A DNA stretch of 64,000 nucleotides from a bacterium (GCA_009772925.1 WOUQ01000009.1:1-64000), one strand, 5' to 3'; shown: positions 8,319 to 17,067, numbered from the stretch's first letter. Numbers and translations are program-made. Notes: a model not told the origin generated them from the sequence alone.

Positions 8319-9504
8319 CCGCCTGATGCCTCACGCCTCACGTCTCAGCCATGTCGATCTCGCCATCGTCGGTGGCGGCCCGGTCGGCATGTCGCTGGCG
8401 CTGGCCCTGCGCCACTCCGGCCTGTCCGTGGCCCTGCTCGAAGCCCGCGATCGCCTCGCGGTCACCGATCCCCGCGCCCTGGCCCTGTCCCAGGGCACGC
8501 GCCTGATCCTGGAGCGCCTGGACGCCTGGGACGGCCTCGCGGCCACGGCCATCGACAGCATCCACGTCTCCCACCGCGGCGGCCTGGGCCGCGCCGAGCT
8601 GCGCGCCGCCGACGCCGGCGTGCCCGCCCTCGGCTACGTCGCGGAATACGGCGACCTCTACGCGGCCCTCGCCACGCGCCTGCCGGATTGCGGCGCCACC
8701 CTGCTGACCGGCGCCCGCGTCGTCTCGGTGCGGGCCACCTCCGGCTACGGCGCCGTGGGCTTCCGCCGCGGCGACGACGAGCATCTGCTCACCGCCGGCC
8801 TGGTGGTGCTTTCGGAAGGCGGCGGCAGCCTGCCCGCCGAGCTGCGCCGCGACAAGGACTACGGCCAGTCGGCGGTGGTCGCCAGCGTCGACAGCGAACG
8901 TCCGCATGCCGGCCGCGCCTACGAGCGCTTCACCCCGGAAGGTCCCATCGCCCTGCTGCCCCTGGGCGAGCCGGGTGGACATCGCTACGCGCTGGTGTGG
9001 ACCACCCCCGGCGACCAGGTGGAGGCCCGCCTGGCGCTCTCCGACGCCGATTTCCTCGCCAGCCTGCAAGCCGCCTTCGGCGACCGCCAGGGGCGCTTCC
9101 TCGCCAGCGGCGCGCGCGCCGCCTTCCCCCTGAAACTGCACCTCGCCGCGCCCTCCACCTCGCCGCGCCTGCTGCGCATCGGCAATGCCGCCCACGTCCT
9201 GCATCCGGTGGCGGGCCAGGGCTTCAACCTGGGCGTGCGGGATGCCTGGAAGCTGGCCGAGGCCATCCTCGACACGCCGCCCGCGCGCCTCGGCGAGGCC
9301 GACCTGGCGCGCCGCTACGCACAAAGCCGCCGCCTCGACGTGGCCGGCGGCAGCCTGATGACCGACCTGCTGGTGGAGGCCTTCTCCAACGACCACTTCG
9401 TCGCGCGGCACGCGCGTGGCGCCGCGCTGGCCCTGCTCGACCTGACGCCGCCGCTGAAGACCCTGTTCGCGCGCAAGATGATGTTCGGGGCGCGGACATG
9501 GTGA
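8308..9504 (+). CDS. ubiH: FAD-dependent 2-octaprenyl-6-methoxyphenol hydroxylase UbiH
   Basis: 398 residues. The Rossmann motif DLAIVGGGPVGMSLALALR near the N-terminus, the family DG/GD region and the C-terminal GNAAHVLHPVAGQGFNLG motif identify a UbiH/COQ6-family aromatic hydroxylase, which acts in ubiquinone biosynthesis at the membrane. The GTG at 8308 with AGAGG six bases upstream is preferred; the ATG at 8326 is an alternative. Its first codons are written by a GCCTCAC heptamer repeat (MPHASRLSH), so the N-terminus looks repeat-derived. A second family member follows 22 bases downstream. Confidence 0.9.
   Translation: MNADRLMPHASRLSHVDLAIVGGGPVGMSLALALRHSGLSVALLEARDRLAVTDPRALALSQGTRLILERLDAWDGLAATAIDSIHVSHRGGLGRAELRAADAGVPALGYVAEYGDLYAALATRLPDCGATLLTGARVVSVRATSGYGAVGFRRGDDEHLLTAGLVVLSEGGGSLPAELRRDKDYGQSAVVASVDSERPHAGRAYERFTPEGPIALLPLGEPGGHRYALVWTTPGDQVEARLALSDADFLASLQAAFGDRQGRFLASGARAAFPLKLHLAAPSTSPRLLRIGNAAHVLHPVAGQGFNLGVRDAWKLAEAILDTPPARLGEADLARRYAQSRRLDVAGGSLMTDLLVEAFSNDHFVARHARGAALALLDLTPPLKTLFARKMMFGARTW
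8325..8348. repeat. Heptanucleotide repeat at the pepP-ubiH junction
   Basis: Units GATGCCT, CACGCCT, CACGTCT and CAGCCAT repeat with period seven, related to GCCTCAC at 6271-6291. The array falls inside the ubiH 5' coding sequence. Confidence 0.7.
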
Positions 9505-9526
9505 AAATCCCGACGGCGGCAGGCTG

Positions 9527-10678
9527 ATGGCCAGACAACAGTTCGACGTGCTGATCGTCGGCGGCGGCCTCAATGGCGCCGCCCTGGCCTGCGCCCTGGC
9601 GCGCGGCCCGCACTCGGTCGCCCTGCTGGAAGCGCGCCCCCCCGCACCGCCCGGCGAGGCCTGGGACAGCCGCGTCTACGCCTACAGTCCGGGCAACGTC
9701 GACTGGCTGCGTGGGCTGGGCGGCTGGGACGAGTCGGTGCGCACCCAGGCCGTCCAGCAGATGCGCATCCACGGCGACGCCGGCGGCCGACTGACCTTCG
9801 ACGCGCTCGACGCGGGCCTGCCCGAACTCGCCTGGATCGGCGAGAACAACCGCGTGCAGGCCAGCCTCTGGCGGGCCGCGCGGGCCGCCGCCAACGTCAG
9901 GCTGGTCGCCGCCCGCGCCGAGGCGGTGAGCTGGCACGATCAGGGCCGCCACAGCCTGCATCTGCAAGACGGCGACACCCTGTCCGCTCGCCTGCTGGTG
10001 GCGGCCGACGGCGCCGATTCCTGGCTGCGCGCTCAGGCCGGCATCGGCATTCGCGCCGAGGATTACCGGCATGTCGGGGTGGTGGCCAATTTCGCCACCG
10101 AGAAGCCGCATCGCGGCATCGCCCGCCAATGGTTCCGCGCCGACGGCGTGCTGGCCTGGCTACCCCTGCCGGGCCGGCACATGTCCATGGTCTGGTCGAC
10201 GCCCCCCGCACACGCGGAGGCCCTCAAGGCCCTGTCCGGCGAGGCGCTGGCGGAAACGGTGGCGGCCGCCGGCGGCCACGCGCTGGGACAACTCCAGTGC
10301 ATCACCCCCGCCGCCGGCTTCCCTTTGGTGCGCCGCCGCGCCGAGCAATGGGTGCGTCCCGGCCTGGTGCTGCTGGGCGACGCCGCCCACACCGTGCATC
10401 CCCTGGCCGGCCAGGGCGTCAACCTCGGTTTCCGCGATTCCCGCCTGCTCGCCGAGATGCTCGCCGGCGGCGGTGACCCCGGCGAGATCGGCCGCCTCAC
10501 CGCCTATGCCGCCCGGCGCATGGAGGACGTGGCTGGCATGCAGTTCACCACCGGCGGCCTGAAGAAACTTTTCGCGCGTCCGGACACACTCAGCCAAACC
10601 CTGCGCAACTGGGGGATGAACCTGGTCGGCGACTGCGATCCGCTGAACCAGGCCCTCACCCGCCACGCCATCCTCTAA
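9527..10678 (+). CDS. Second UbiH/UbiF-family FAD-dependent ubiquinone hydroxylase
   Basis: 383 residues with DVLIVGGGLNGAALACAL at the N-terminus, LLVAADGADSWLR (DG motif) and GDAAHTVHPLAGQGVNLGFRD near residue 283. It is a paralogue of the preceding UbiH and most likely performs another ring hydroxylation in ubiquinone synthesis (UbiF/UbiI/UbiM-type positions cannot be told apart by eye). It is co-directional with ubiH, 22 bases apart, and followed 23 bases later by dsbC. Confidence 0.88.
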   Translation: MARQQFDVLIVGGGLNGAALACALARGPHSVALLEARPPAPPGEAWDSRVYAYSPGNVDWLRGLGGWDESVRTQAVQQMRIHGDAGGRLTFDALDAGLPELAWIGENNRVQASLWRAARAAANVRLVAARAEAVSWHDQGRHSLHLQDGDTLSARLLVAADGADSWLRAQAGIGIRAEDYRHVGVVANFATEKPHRGIARQWFRADGVLAWLPLPGRHMSMVWSTPPAHAEALKALSGEALAETVAAAGGHALGQLQCITPAAGFPLVRRRAEQWVRPGLVLLGDAAHTVHPLAGQGVNLGFRDSRLLAEMLAGGGDPGEIGRLTAYAARRMEDVAGMQFTTGGLKKLFARPDTLSQTLRNWGMNLVGDCDPLNQALTRHAIL

Positions 10679-10701
10679 CCCCTTCCACTCCCGGAGTCCC
10701 C

Positions 10702-11445
10702 ATGCTTGCTCGCCACGCCAGTCTGTTCGCCACCTGCGTCATCGCCTCTCTGCTCGCCGCCTCCGCCGCGCGCGCCGGCGAGGCCGAAATCCGCCAGGCG
10801 GTGCGCGCCCTCGCGCCGGAACTGCGCGTCACCAGCATCAGCAAGAGTGGCCCGCCCGGCTTCATGGAAGTGGTGGTGGAAGGTCCGCGCGGCCCCATGG
10901 TGGTGTACGCCGACGACAAGGGCGAGTACCTGCTGATCGGCGACCTGCTGGAGGTGAAGAGCCGCCGCAACATGACGCAGGAGCGCATGGACAAGCTCAC
11001 CGAGGTGAAGTGGGACAGCCTGCCGCTGCAGCAGGCGGTAAAGGTGGTGCGCGGCAACGGCCAGCGCAAGCTGGCGGTGTTCTCCGACCCCGACTGCCCC
11101 TATTGCCGCAAGGCCGAGCAGGAGTTCATCAAGCTCGACAACGTCACCATCTACACCTTCATGTATCCCCTGGAGAGCCACCCCGACGCGCCGCGCAAGT
11201 CGAGGCTGGTGTGGTGCAGCAAGGACCGCGGCCAGGCCTGGCTGGACCTGATGCTGCGCGGCAAGCTGCCCGCCGGCAAGGACGACTGCAAGAACCCCAT
11301 CGACGACAACATCGCGCTGGCCGCCCGTCTGCGCATCGACGGCACGCCGGCCATGCTGTTTCCCAACGGCAAGCGGGTGCCAGGCTTCGCCGAGGCGACC
11401 CGGCTGGAAGGCTTGCTGAACGCCTCGCAGACCGTCGCCAGGTAA
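10702..11445 (+). CDS. dsbC: Periplasmic disulfide isomerase DsbC
   Basis: 247 residues. A signal peptide ending AARA, an N-terminal dimerisation domain (EAEIRQAVRAL onward) and a C-terminal thioredoxin domain with the active site CPYC in FSDPDCPYCRKAEQEF. The TPAMLF segment carries the cis-proline. DsbC shuffles wrong disulfides and is kept reduced by DsbD, whose gene ends this window. CCCGGAGTCCCC upstream provides the ribosome site. The genes downstream are on the other strand. Confidence 0.93.
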   Translation: MLARHASLFATCVIASLLAASAARAGEAEIRQAVRALAPELRVTSISKSGPPGFMEVVVEGPRGPMVVYADDKGEYLLIGDLLEVKSRRNMTQERMDKLTEVKWDSLPLQQAVKVVRGNGQRKLAVFSDPDCPYCRKAEQEFIKLDNVTIYTFMYPLESHPDAPRKSRLVWCSKDRGQAWLDLMLRGKLPAGKDDCKNPIDDNIALAARLRIDGTPAMLFPNGKRVPGFAEATRLEGLLNASQTVAR

Positions 11446-11473
11446 GCGCCAGTTCGCCGCGCCGCGCCGGCAC

Positions 11474-12244
11474 TCAGCGGCAGCGGCCCAGGTCTATCCA
11501 GCGCTTGAGCCAGGCCTCCGCGCGCTGGCGGGCGTGACGGGCGGCGATCTTCTCCTCCGGGCCCTGGTCGGCGCGAAAATCGAAGGCGCGCCGGGCCAGC
11601 GGATAGACCTGGTACTCCACCGGCACACCGCGCTCCCAGAGGGCGTAGAAAGCGCGCCCGCCGTTGATGCGACGCAGTTCGAAATCCTGTTCGCCGATCA
11701 GGAACAACATGGGCGTGGTGATGCGCGTGATCTCGGGCGCGACGCGGAACAACTGGTCGGGCTCCGACGCGTTGGGATTCTGCATGTGGCCGTAGTAGCT
11801 GACGATGGCGGCGATGTCGGCGCCGCGCTTGTCGGCCAGGCGGATGGCGTAGTAGGGACCGCGCGACTGGGCGACGATGCCGACCGGCGTCTTGCAGGCC
11901 TCGGGCAGGGCGCGCAGGTAGTCGAGGGCCGCCTCGACGTCGCCTTCCGTGGCGGGATCATGCTCGGAAGGCCAGCGCTCGATCATGCGCCCGCTCTGCC
12001 AATCCGGCATCACCACCAGGAACCCTTGCCCCGCCAGTTCCTGGATGTGCCGGCGCTCATTCTCGTCGATGCCGCGCTTGGCGTGGATGAACAGCACCGG
12101 CGGGAACGGCCCCTTGCCTTCCGGCACGGCGATCTGCAGGGGCACGTCGACGTCGCCGGAGCGCAGGGTCACCTCGCGCACCACCACCTCGGCGGCGGCA
12201 ATGGGCGCGACCAGCGCCGCCAGCAGCAGGACCAGCTTCTTCAT
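11474..12244 (-). CDS. Secreted alpha/beta-hydrolase (dienelactone hydrolase-like) with altered catalytic triad
   Basis: 256 residues with a short signal peptide (MKKLVLLLAALVAPIAAA). The fold is marked by PPVLFIHAKRG, the nucleophile elbow GIVAQSRG and the acid strand PMLFLIGEQDFE. In dienelactone hydrolases the nucleophile is usually cysteine and the last triad member is a histidine in a YPxxxHxF motif; here the nucleophile position is serine and the histidine position reads YPLARRAFDF, with arginine instead. ATG at 12244 is chosen for its AAGGAGG six bases upstream. Substrate unknown, and activity by the classic triad is doubtful. Confidence 0.8.
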   Translation of the reverse strand: MKKLVLLLAALVAPIAAAEVVVREVTLRSGDVDVPLQIAVPEGKGPFPPVLFIHAKRGIDENERRHIQELAGQGFLVVMPDWQSGRMIERWPSEHDPATEGDVEAALDYLRALPEACKTPVGIVAQSRGPYYAIRLADKRGADIAAIVSYYGHMQNPNASEPDQLFRVAPEITRITTPMLFLIGEQDFELRRINGGRAFYALWERGVPVEYQVYPLARRAFDFRADQGPEEKIAARHARQRAEAWLKRWIDLGRCR

Positions 12245-12313
12245 GGGCAACCTCCTTCGCGAACGGGCATGAATTTGAGAAGACGCCCCGCATCATGAAA
12301 ATCATGCCCGTTT

Positions 12314-12378
12314 CCCTCACCCCCATCCCCTCTCCCGCCTGCGGGCGAGGGGAGCTTCGAGAGTCGCTGGCGCGACTT
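12314..12378. repeat. REP-like palindromic repeat between divergent genes
   Basis: CCCTCACCCCCATCCCCTC leads into a 12-bp stem with one mismatch (12327-12338 with 12341-12352), followed by a second small hairpin (AGTCGC/GCGACT, 12362-12377). Similar C/G-rich stem sequence recurs at 61499-61569. It lies between two divergent genes, so it is not a terminator. Confidence 0.6.
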
Positions 12379-12467
12379 TCACGTTAACGAGGCAGCAAGC
12401 ATAACCTCAAGCCGCGCGGGCGGCATGCGCTGAGGCGCGCGGCGACAGGCCCTTTTATACTGCCGGG

Positions 12468-13241
12468 ATGATGGCATCGCCCCCCACCGAACCGCGCGAC
12501 CCGCGCCTGGCGCCGATGGCGCGCGCGTTGCTGCTGTCCGCGTGCCTGCATGGGGCTGCCATCGCCCTGATCCAACCGAGCCCGGCGACCGACAGGCCGC
12601 GCATGCTGGTAATCAGTGCCCGCCTGCAGCCGCCGCGCGTCGAGCCCACGGCAACCGTGACTCCGGCGCCGGCCGAGCCAGCGCCGGAAATCGCCGAACC
12701 CGTCGCGACCGCGCCGGTTCCGCTGGCCATCGCCGAGCGGGAGAGCACGCCCGCGCCAACGCTCCCGCCGCCGCCTGCCATGCCCGCGCAGGTGCCCCCT
12801 GCCCCGCCTGTTGCCTACACCGCGCCCGTTCCCGCGCCAGCAGCCGCCGCCGAGGTCGAGACACGGGAGGAAACGCCACTGTCAGCGCGGGCCGGCCCAC
12901 CCGGCGCCTCGCCCCTGCCCAGCCTGCCGCTGGGCATCGACAACACCTGGTATCTGGCACGGCAGGTGGATACCCACCCCAAGGCCGTCGGCCGCATCGA
13001 GCCCGCCTATCCCGAGGACGCGCGGCGCGGCAACATGGAAGGCACCCTGAAGATCCGCGTCCGCATCGACGAGTTGGGCCGTGTGGTCGAGGCGGAGGTG
13101 GTGGAGGCGAGGCCGCCGCGCGTGTTCGACCGCGTCACCCTGGACGCCTTCCGCGACGCGCGCTTCCACCCGGCGCTGCGCGACGGCCGGCCGGTGCGCT
13201 ACGAGGCGTACATCCGGGTCGACTTCAGGCTGGAGAATTAG
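12468..13241 (+). CDS. TonB-like energy transducer protein
   Basis: 257 residues. A single N-terminal membrane anchor (about residues 17-36), a long proline/alanine-rich periplasmic spacer (about 50-150) and a TonB C-terminal domain (about 165-257) with ARRGNMEGTLKIRVRIDELG and a terminal strand RYEAYIRVDFRLEN. TonB couples the proton-motive force to outer-membrane receptors. No exbB, exbD or receptor gene is adjacent. The start ATG lies six bases after a TATACT hexamer, so the mRNA may have no leader. Confidence 0.85.
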   Translation: MMASPPTEPRDPRLAPMARALLLSACLHGAAIALIQPSPATDRPRMLVISARLQPPRVEPTATVTPAPAEPAPEIAEPVATAPVPLAIAERESTPAPTLPPPPAMPAQVPPAPPVAYTAPVPAPAAAAEVETREETPLSARAGPPGASPLPSLPLGIDNTWYLARQVDTHPKAVGRIEPAYPEDARRGNMEGTLKIRVRIDELGRVVEAEVVEARPPRVFDRVTLDAFRDARFHPALRDGRPVRYEAYIRVDFRLEN

Positions 13242-13280
13242 CCCGGGGCATGTCCCGCCCGGCTTCGTACCAGGGCGAGC

Positions 13281-14621
13281 TCAGGGCGTGGCGCCGCGCG
13301 CGTTGCCGCCGTTGCCGACGGGGCCGGTAGCGACCGGGAAATCTTTGGGCAACAGCACCCACATGCGCCCCTTCTGCTTCATCGCGCCGGCCTGGCGGCC
13401 GGCCTCGTCACCAAATCCCCAGAAGAAATCGGCGCGCACGTTGCCGCGAATGGCGCCGCCGGTGTCCTGCGCCAGCATCAGACGGTTGAGCGGCTCGCTG
13501 GAATAAGGGCGCGTGGTGGCCAGCCAGACCGGCGCCCCCAGCGGCATGCCGCGCGGATCGACGGCAATGCTGCGCTCGGCAGTGAGGGGCACGCCCAGGG
13601 CACCCAGGGGGCCGGCCAGATGATTGGGCAGTTCACGGAAGAACACATAGCTGGGATTGGCGTTGAGCAGTTCCGGCAGGCGCTCCGGATTGCGCCGACC
13701 CCACTCCTTGATGCTCTGCATGGAAGCCTTGTCCAGCGTCAGCTCACCGCGATCCACCAGCCATCTGCCGATGGAACGGTAGGGGTGGCCGTTCTGGTCG
13801 GCATAGCCAATGCGCATGACCTCGCCGTTCTCCAGCTGCACCCGGCCGGAGCCCTGCACCTGCAGGAAGAACAGCTCCACCACATCGTCCACCCACGCCA
13901 GTTCCTTGCCGCGCATGGGCGCCGAACCCGCCTCGATCTCCGCCCGGCTGAAATAGGGCACCACGCGGTTGCCCTGCAGGCGGCCGCGCAGCCGCAGGCT
14001 CTTGAGTTCCGGATAGAGGGTGGAGAGGTCCACCACCAGCAGGTCGTCCGGCGCGGCGTGGATGGGGAAGCGGTACTTCGCGCTGAAGCCGCGGCTTCCA
14101 CGCAGCAGCGGCTCGTAATAGCCGGTGACCAGGCCCTCGGCGCCACCCTCGGCCTGCTGGATCTGCCAGGGCTGGAAAAGCTGTTCGAAGTAGGCCCGCG
14201 CCGCGGCGCTGTCCGGCGTCGCCGGCAGCCGCGCAGCCGCCTGGCAGACGCCTTGCCAGGCGGGATTGCTGCGCAGGCCGTTACAGGATTGCAGCAGGGC
14301 CGGCCAGGCCTGGGCCGGATCGTCCTCGCGCCAGCCGGGCAACTGCGCCCAGGTTGCGGGTTTCAGCCAGGGCATCACGCTGACCACCGGCTTGGCGGGC
14401 TCAGGGGGGGCAGGAGGCGGGACCGGTTGCGGCGGGCTGGGCGGGCTCGGCACCACCGGGACGTGGACGGGCTCCGATACCGGGGGGACGACCGCTTCCG
14501 GCTGCGCCGGCTGGGTGGGCGGCATCGGCGGCACCTGCGGCCGCGAGGGTGGCGTGGCCGCGCAGCCGGCCAGCAGGGCTGCCAGACAGAGCAGCGCGCA
14601 GCCGCGACGCGGCCCGCTCAT
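13281..14621 (-). CDS. mltA: Membrane-bound lytic murein transglycosylase A
   Basis: 446 residues from ATG 14621. Lipoprotein signal with lipobox LLAGC, a Pro-rich linker (about 25-85), the MltA beta-barrel domain (GLVTGYYEPLLRGSR) and the C-terminal 3D domain ending DTGGAIRGNVRADFFWGFG, whose aspartates are the cleavage-site residues. The enzyme cuts glycan strands of peptidoglycan from the outer-membrane inner face. A TTG at 14654 overlapping the apaG stop is an alternative start, but the ATG gives a textbook lipoprotein signal (MSGPRRGC then hydrophobic). Forms an apaG-mltA operon. Confidence 0.93.
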   Translation of the reverse strand: MSGPRRGCALLCLAALLAGCAATPPSRPQVPPMPPTQPAQPEAVVPPVSEPVHVPVVPSPPSPPQPVPPPAPPEPAKPVVSVMPWLKPATWAQLPGWREDDPAQAWPALLQSCNGLRSNPAWQGVCQAAARLPATPDSAAARAYFEQLFQPWQIQQAEGGAEGLVTGYYEPLLRGSRGFSAKYRFPIHAAPDDLLVVDLSTLYPELKSLRLRGRLQGNRVVPYFSRAEIEAGSAPMRGKELAWVDDVVELFFLQVQGSGRVQLENGEVMRIGYADQNGHPYRSIGRWLVDRGELTLDKASMQSIKEWGRRNPERLPELLNANPSYVFFRELPNHLAGPLGALGVPLTAERSIAVDPRGMPLGAPVWLATTRPYSSEPLNRLMLAQDTGGAIRGNVRADFFWGFGDEAGRQAGAMKQKGRMWVLLPKDFPVATGPVGNGGNARGATP

Positions 14622-14650
14622 GGCGGTGATGGGCTGCGCACGCCGCTTGC

Positions 14651-15034
14651 TCAATGCAGAACCCTGGGTACCGCCAGGATGAATTCCGGAATCTCCGCCT
14701 CGAACGCGGTGCCATCCTCGGCCACCATCTGATAGCTGCCCTTCATCGCGCCCACCGGCGTGGCGATGGCGGTGCCGCTGGTGTATTCGAAGCTTTCCCC
14801 CGGTTTCAGGAAGGGCTGCTCGCCCACCACGCCGAGGCCGCGCACCTCCTGCACCTTGTCATGCGCATCGGTGATGCGCCAGTGGCGGGAGATGAGCTGC
14901 GCCGCGACCTGGCCGGTATTGGCGATGGTGATGGTGTAGGAGAACACGTAGCGGTTGGCGGAGTCGTCGGACTGCTCGGGAATGAAATTCGTCCTGGCGC
15001 TAACCGTGATGTGATATTTCCTGACTTCTGCCAT
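14651..15034 (-). CDS. apaG: ApaG family protein
   Basis: 127 residues, normal for the family. The fibronectin-III-like fold is recognisable from YVFSYTITIANTGQVAAQLISRHW, VQEVRGLGVVGEQP and the SGTAIATPVGAMKGSYQM block. In enterobacteria apaG neighbours apaH; here apaH is 46 kb away. The ATG at 15034 matches the usual N-terminus. It is the upstream gene of an apaG-mltA pair, and a ~270-bp structured element lies between it and the divergent rpe. Confidence 0.92.
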   Translation of the reverse strand: MAEVRKYHITVSARTNFIPEQSDDSANRYVFSYTITIANTGQVAAQLISRHWRITDAHDKVQEVRGLGVVGEQPFLKPGESFEYTSGTAIATPVGAMKGSYQMVAEDGTAFEAEIPEFILAVPRVLH

Positions 15035-15094
15035 GGTATTGCTGTCCGCAACCTGCTTTGGCCCGGCATTGCACACGAATCACGCAAGCCTGTC

Positions 15095-15366
15095 TAGCAG
15101 CCTGTCGGATTTTCCCCGTGGGTGCGCCGGGGGCGATTTTGGTCCAGGGCAAGGCGCGGCGAAGCGCCGTTTGGTCATTCCAAATAAGCGAGCCGCAACA
15201 CCGCCCTGGGCCAAAAGCGCCCCCGGCCCTTCGGGTTGGGCGTCCGGGCGGCGTCTGCGGCGTTGCAACGCTTGCCCATGGAATGACCATGGGCCGCGCG
15301 ACGCGCCTTGCATCCATCCGCCCGGACGCCCAACGCATCCCACGGGGAAAATCCGACAGGCTGCTA
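15095..15366. repeat. ~272-bp three-stem structured element, copy 1 (MITE-like)
   Basis: Perfect 28-bp terminal inverted repeats (15095-15122 and 15339-15366, starting TAGCAGCCTGTCGG) enclose two internal hairpins: stem A pairs about 15126-15150 with 15203-15228, stem B pairs 15235-15251 with 15318-15334 (17 bp perfect). The loops carry a shared motif, once direct and once inverted, around GGTCATTCC...AAGCG...GCAAC. No transposase or convincing coding frame. The element occupies most of the 387-base gap between divergent apaG and rpe. Copy 2 at 20576-20844 has the same layout and core with different stem sequences. Confidence 0.85.
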
Positions 15367-15384
15367 ATGCGCGCGGCGGCCGGG

Positions 15385-15390
15385 TAAAAT
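15385..15390 (+). promoter_or_regulatory. Putative -10 of the rpe promoter
   Basis: TAAAAT lies 32 bases before the rpe ATG. The matching -35 position falls on the right terminal repeat of the structured element and shows no consensus. Confidence 0.35.
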
Positions 15391-15421
15391 GCGCGGGTTT
15401 CCATCCCACGAGATGACCATC

Positions 15422-16108
15422 ATGGCCGACTATCAGATCGCTCCCTCCATCCTCTCCGCCAACTTCGCCAAGCTGGGCGCGGAGGTCGACAACGTCCTCG
15501 CCGCCGGCGCCGACATCGTCCACTTCGACGTAATGGACAACCACTACGTGCCCAACCTGACCATCGGCCCGCTGGTCTGCGAGGCGCTGCGCAAGCACGG
15601 CGTCACCGCCCCCATCGACTGCCACCTGATGGTCAAGCCGGTGGACCGCATCATCCCCGACTTCGCCAAGGCCGGCGCCACCTACATCACCTTCCATCCG
15701 GAAGCGTCCGAGCACATCGACCGCACCATCGGCCTGATCAAGGAATCCGGCTGCAAGGCCGGCCTGGTGTTCAACCCCGCCACCCCGCTGGACGTGCTGG
15801 AATACACCCTGCCGAAGCTGGACATGGTGCTGCTGATGTCGGTCAACCCCGGCTTCGGCGGCCAGAAATTCATCCCCTACGTGCTCGACAAGGCCAAGAA
15901 GGTGCGCGCCATGATCGATGCCGGCGGCCATAACTGCCGCCTGGAGATCGACGGCGGCGTCGGCCCCGGCAACATCGCCGAAGTCGCCCGCGCCGGCGTC
16001 GACACCTTCGTCGCCGGCTCCGCCATCTTCGGCGCCGGCAAGGACGGCGACCCGCACCGCTACGACAGCGTGGTCGCGGCCATGCGCGCGGAGTTGGCGA
16101 AAGTCTGA
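15422..16108 (+). CDS. rpe: Ribulose-phosphate 3-epimerase
   Basis: 228 residues. The TIM-barrel signatures [37 protein letters not shown] and [11 protein letters not shown] are all present, and the catalytic aspartates and metal-binding histidines are intact. It interconverts ribulose-5-phosphate and xylulose-5-phosphate in the pentose phosphate or Calvin cycle. The ATG at 15422 is preferred over one nine bases upstream from the standard N-terminus MADYQIAPS. It starts an rpe-gph-trpE series joined by heptamer-repeat spacers. Confidence 0.96.
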   Translation: MADYQIAPSILSANFAKLGAEVDNVLAAGADIVHFDVMDNHYVPNLTIGPLVCEALRKHGVTAPIDCHLMVKPVDRIIPDFAKAGATYITFHPEASEHIDRTIGLIKESGCKAGLVFNPATPLDVLEYTLPKLDMVLLMSVNPGFGGQKFIPYVLDKAKKVRAMIDAGGHNCRLEIDGGVGPGNIAEVARAGVDTFVAGSAIFGAGKDGDPHRYDSVVAAMRAELAKV

Positions 16109-16110
16109 TT

Positions 16111-16199
16111 CGGGACACGGGACACGGGAAACGGGAAATGGGAAACGCTCGGACGCGGTAGCTATTGGCGTTTCCCTTTTCCCGTTTCTCATTTCCCCA
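16111..16199. repeat. Inverted pair of heptanucleotide arrays (rpe-gph spacer)
   Basis: Left array 16111-16147 has units GGGACAC, GGGACAC, GGGAAAC, GGGAAAT, GGGAAAC; right array 16169-16199 has the complementary units GTTTCCC, TTTTCCC, GTTTCTC. They can pair into a long hairpin and fill the entire 99-base spacer. Confidence 0.85.
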
Positions 16200-16207
16200 C
16201 AAACAAC

Positions 16208-16894
16208 ATGCCGATCCAATTCCCACTCCCCGTCAAAGCCGTCGTCATCGACCTGGACGGCACCCTGCTGGACACCGCCGGCGACCTCGCCGACGCGGCC
16301 GAGGCGATGCTGCGCGAGCTGGGCATGCCGCACGTGGACCTGGCCGAGATCAAGACCTACATCGGCAACGGCGTTTCCCGCCTGGTCAAGCGCTGCCTCA
16401 CCCGCGACATGCAGGCGGAGCCCGAGCCGGCCCTGTTCGAACTGGCCCTGGCCAGCTACGAGAAGCACTACGGCGCCCATGTCTCCCGTCGCAGTCGGCC
16501 CTTCCCCGGTGTGGTCGACGGGCTGGAGGCGATGCGGGCGGAGGGCTACCGGCTCGCCTGCATCACCAACAAGGCGGCCCGCTTCACCCACCCGCTGCTG
16601 AAGGACACCGGCCTGTTCGACTACTTCGAGCTGATCCTGTCCGGCGACACCCTGCCGAGGAAGAAGCCGGACCCACTGCCCCTGCTGCACGCCTGCCAAG
16701 TGTTCGACGTCGAACCCGCCGACCTGCTGCTCATCGGCGACTCGCTGAACGACACCCAGGCCGCCCGCGCCGCCGGCTGCCACGTGTTCTGCGTGCCGTA
16801 CGGCTACAACCGCGGCCGCCCGGTGGAAGAGCTCGATCTGGACGCGGTGGTGCCCTCCCTGGCCGAGGCGGCCAGGATGATCGTCAGGAAATGA
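16208..16894 (+). CDS. gph: Phosphoglycolate phosphatase
   Basis: 228 residues, HAD superfamily. Motif I is VVIDLDGTLLDTAGDLADA (nucleophile D of DLDGT), motif II lies in CITNKAA, and motif III/IV are KPDPLPLLHACQ and LLLIGDSLNDTQAARAAG. It hydrolyses 2-phosphoglycolate. The rpe-gph-trpE order is widespread in beta- and gammaproteobacteria, supporting the name. The start is the first ATG after the repeat spacer; there is no clear Shine-Dalgarno sequence. Confidence 0.94.
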   Translation: MPIQFPLPVKAVVIDLDGTLLDTAGDLADAAEAMLRELGMPHVDLAEIKTYIGNGVSRLVKRCLTRDMQAEPEPALFELALASYEKHYGAHVSRRSRPFPGVVDGLEAMRAEGYRLACITNKAARFTHPLLKDTGLFDYFELILSGDTLPRKKPDPLPLLHACQVFDVEPADLLLIGDSLNDTQAARAAGCHVFCVPYGYNRGRPVEELDLDAVVPSLAEAARMIVRK

Positions 16895-16897
16895 TCT

Positions 16898-17054
16898 TGG
16901 GGAAAAGGGAAACGGGAAACGGGAAACGCCAGAGCGCGCGTGAACCCGACCCTTGCCCATTTCTCCTCTGCCACAACACCTTGGCGGAAAACGCCGGGAA
17001 ACGATGGTGCCGCTGCACGCGTTTCCCGTTTCCCTTTTCCCGTTTCCCGCTTTC
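16898..17054. repeat. Inverted pair of heptanucleotide arrays (gph-trpE spacer)
   Basis: Left array 16898-16930 (GGGAAAA/GGGAAAC units) and right array 17020-17054 (GTTTCCC/TTTTCCC units) face each other across about 90 bases of unremarkable sequence. Confidence 0.85.
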
Positions 17055-17067
17055 AAGGTGCTGACCC

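Noticed and set aside
15080-17056. 658-residue open frame on the minus strand across rpe and gph
   Set aside because: Low-complexity translation running through two well-conserved plus-strand genes, repeats and half of the structured element; no recognisable domain.
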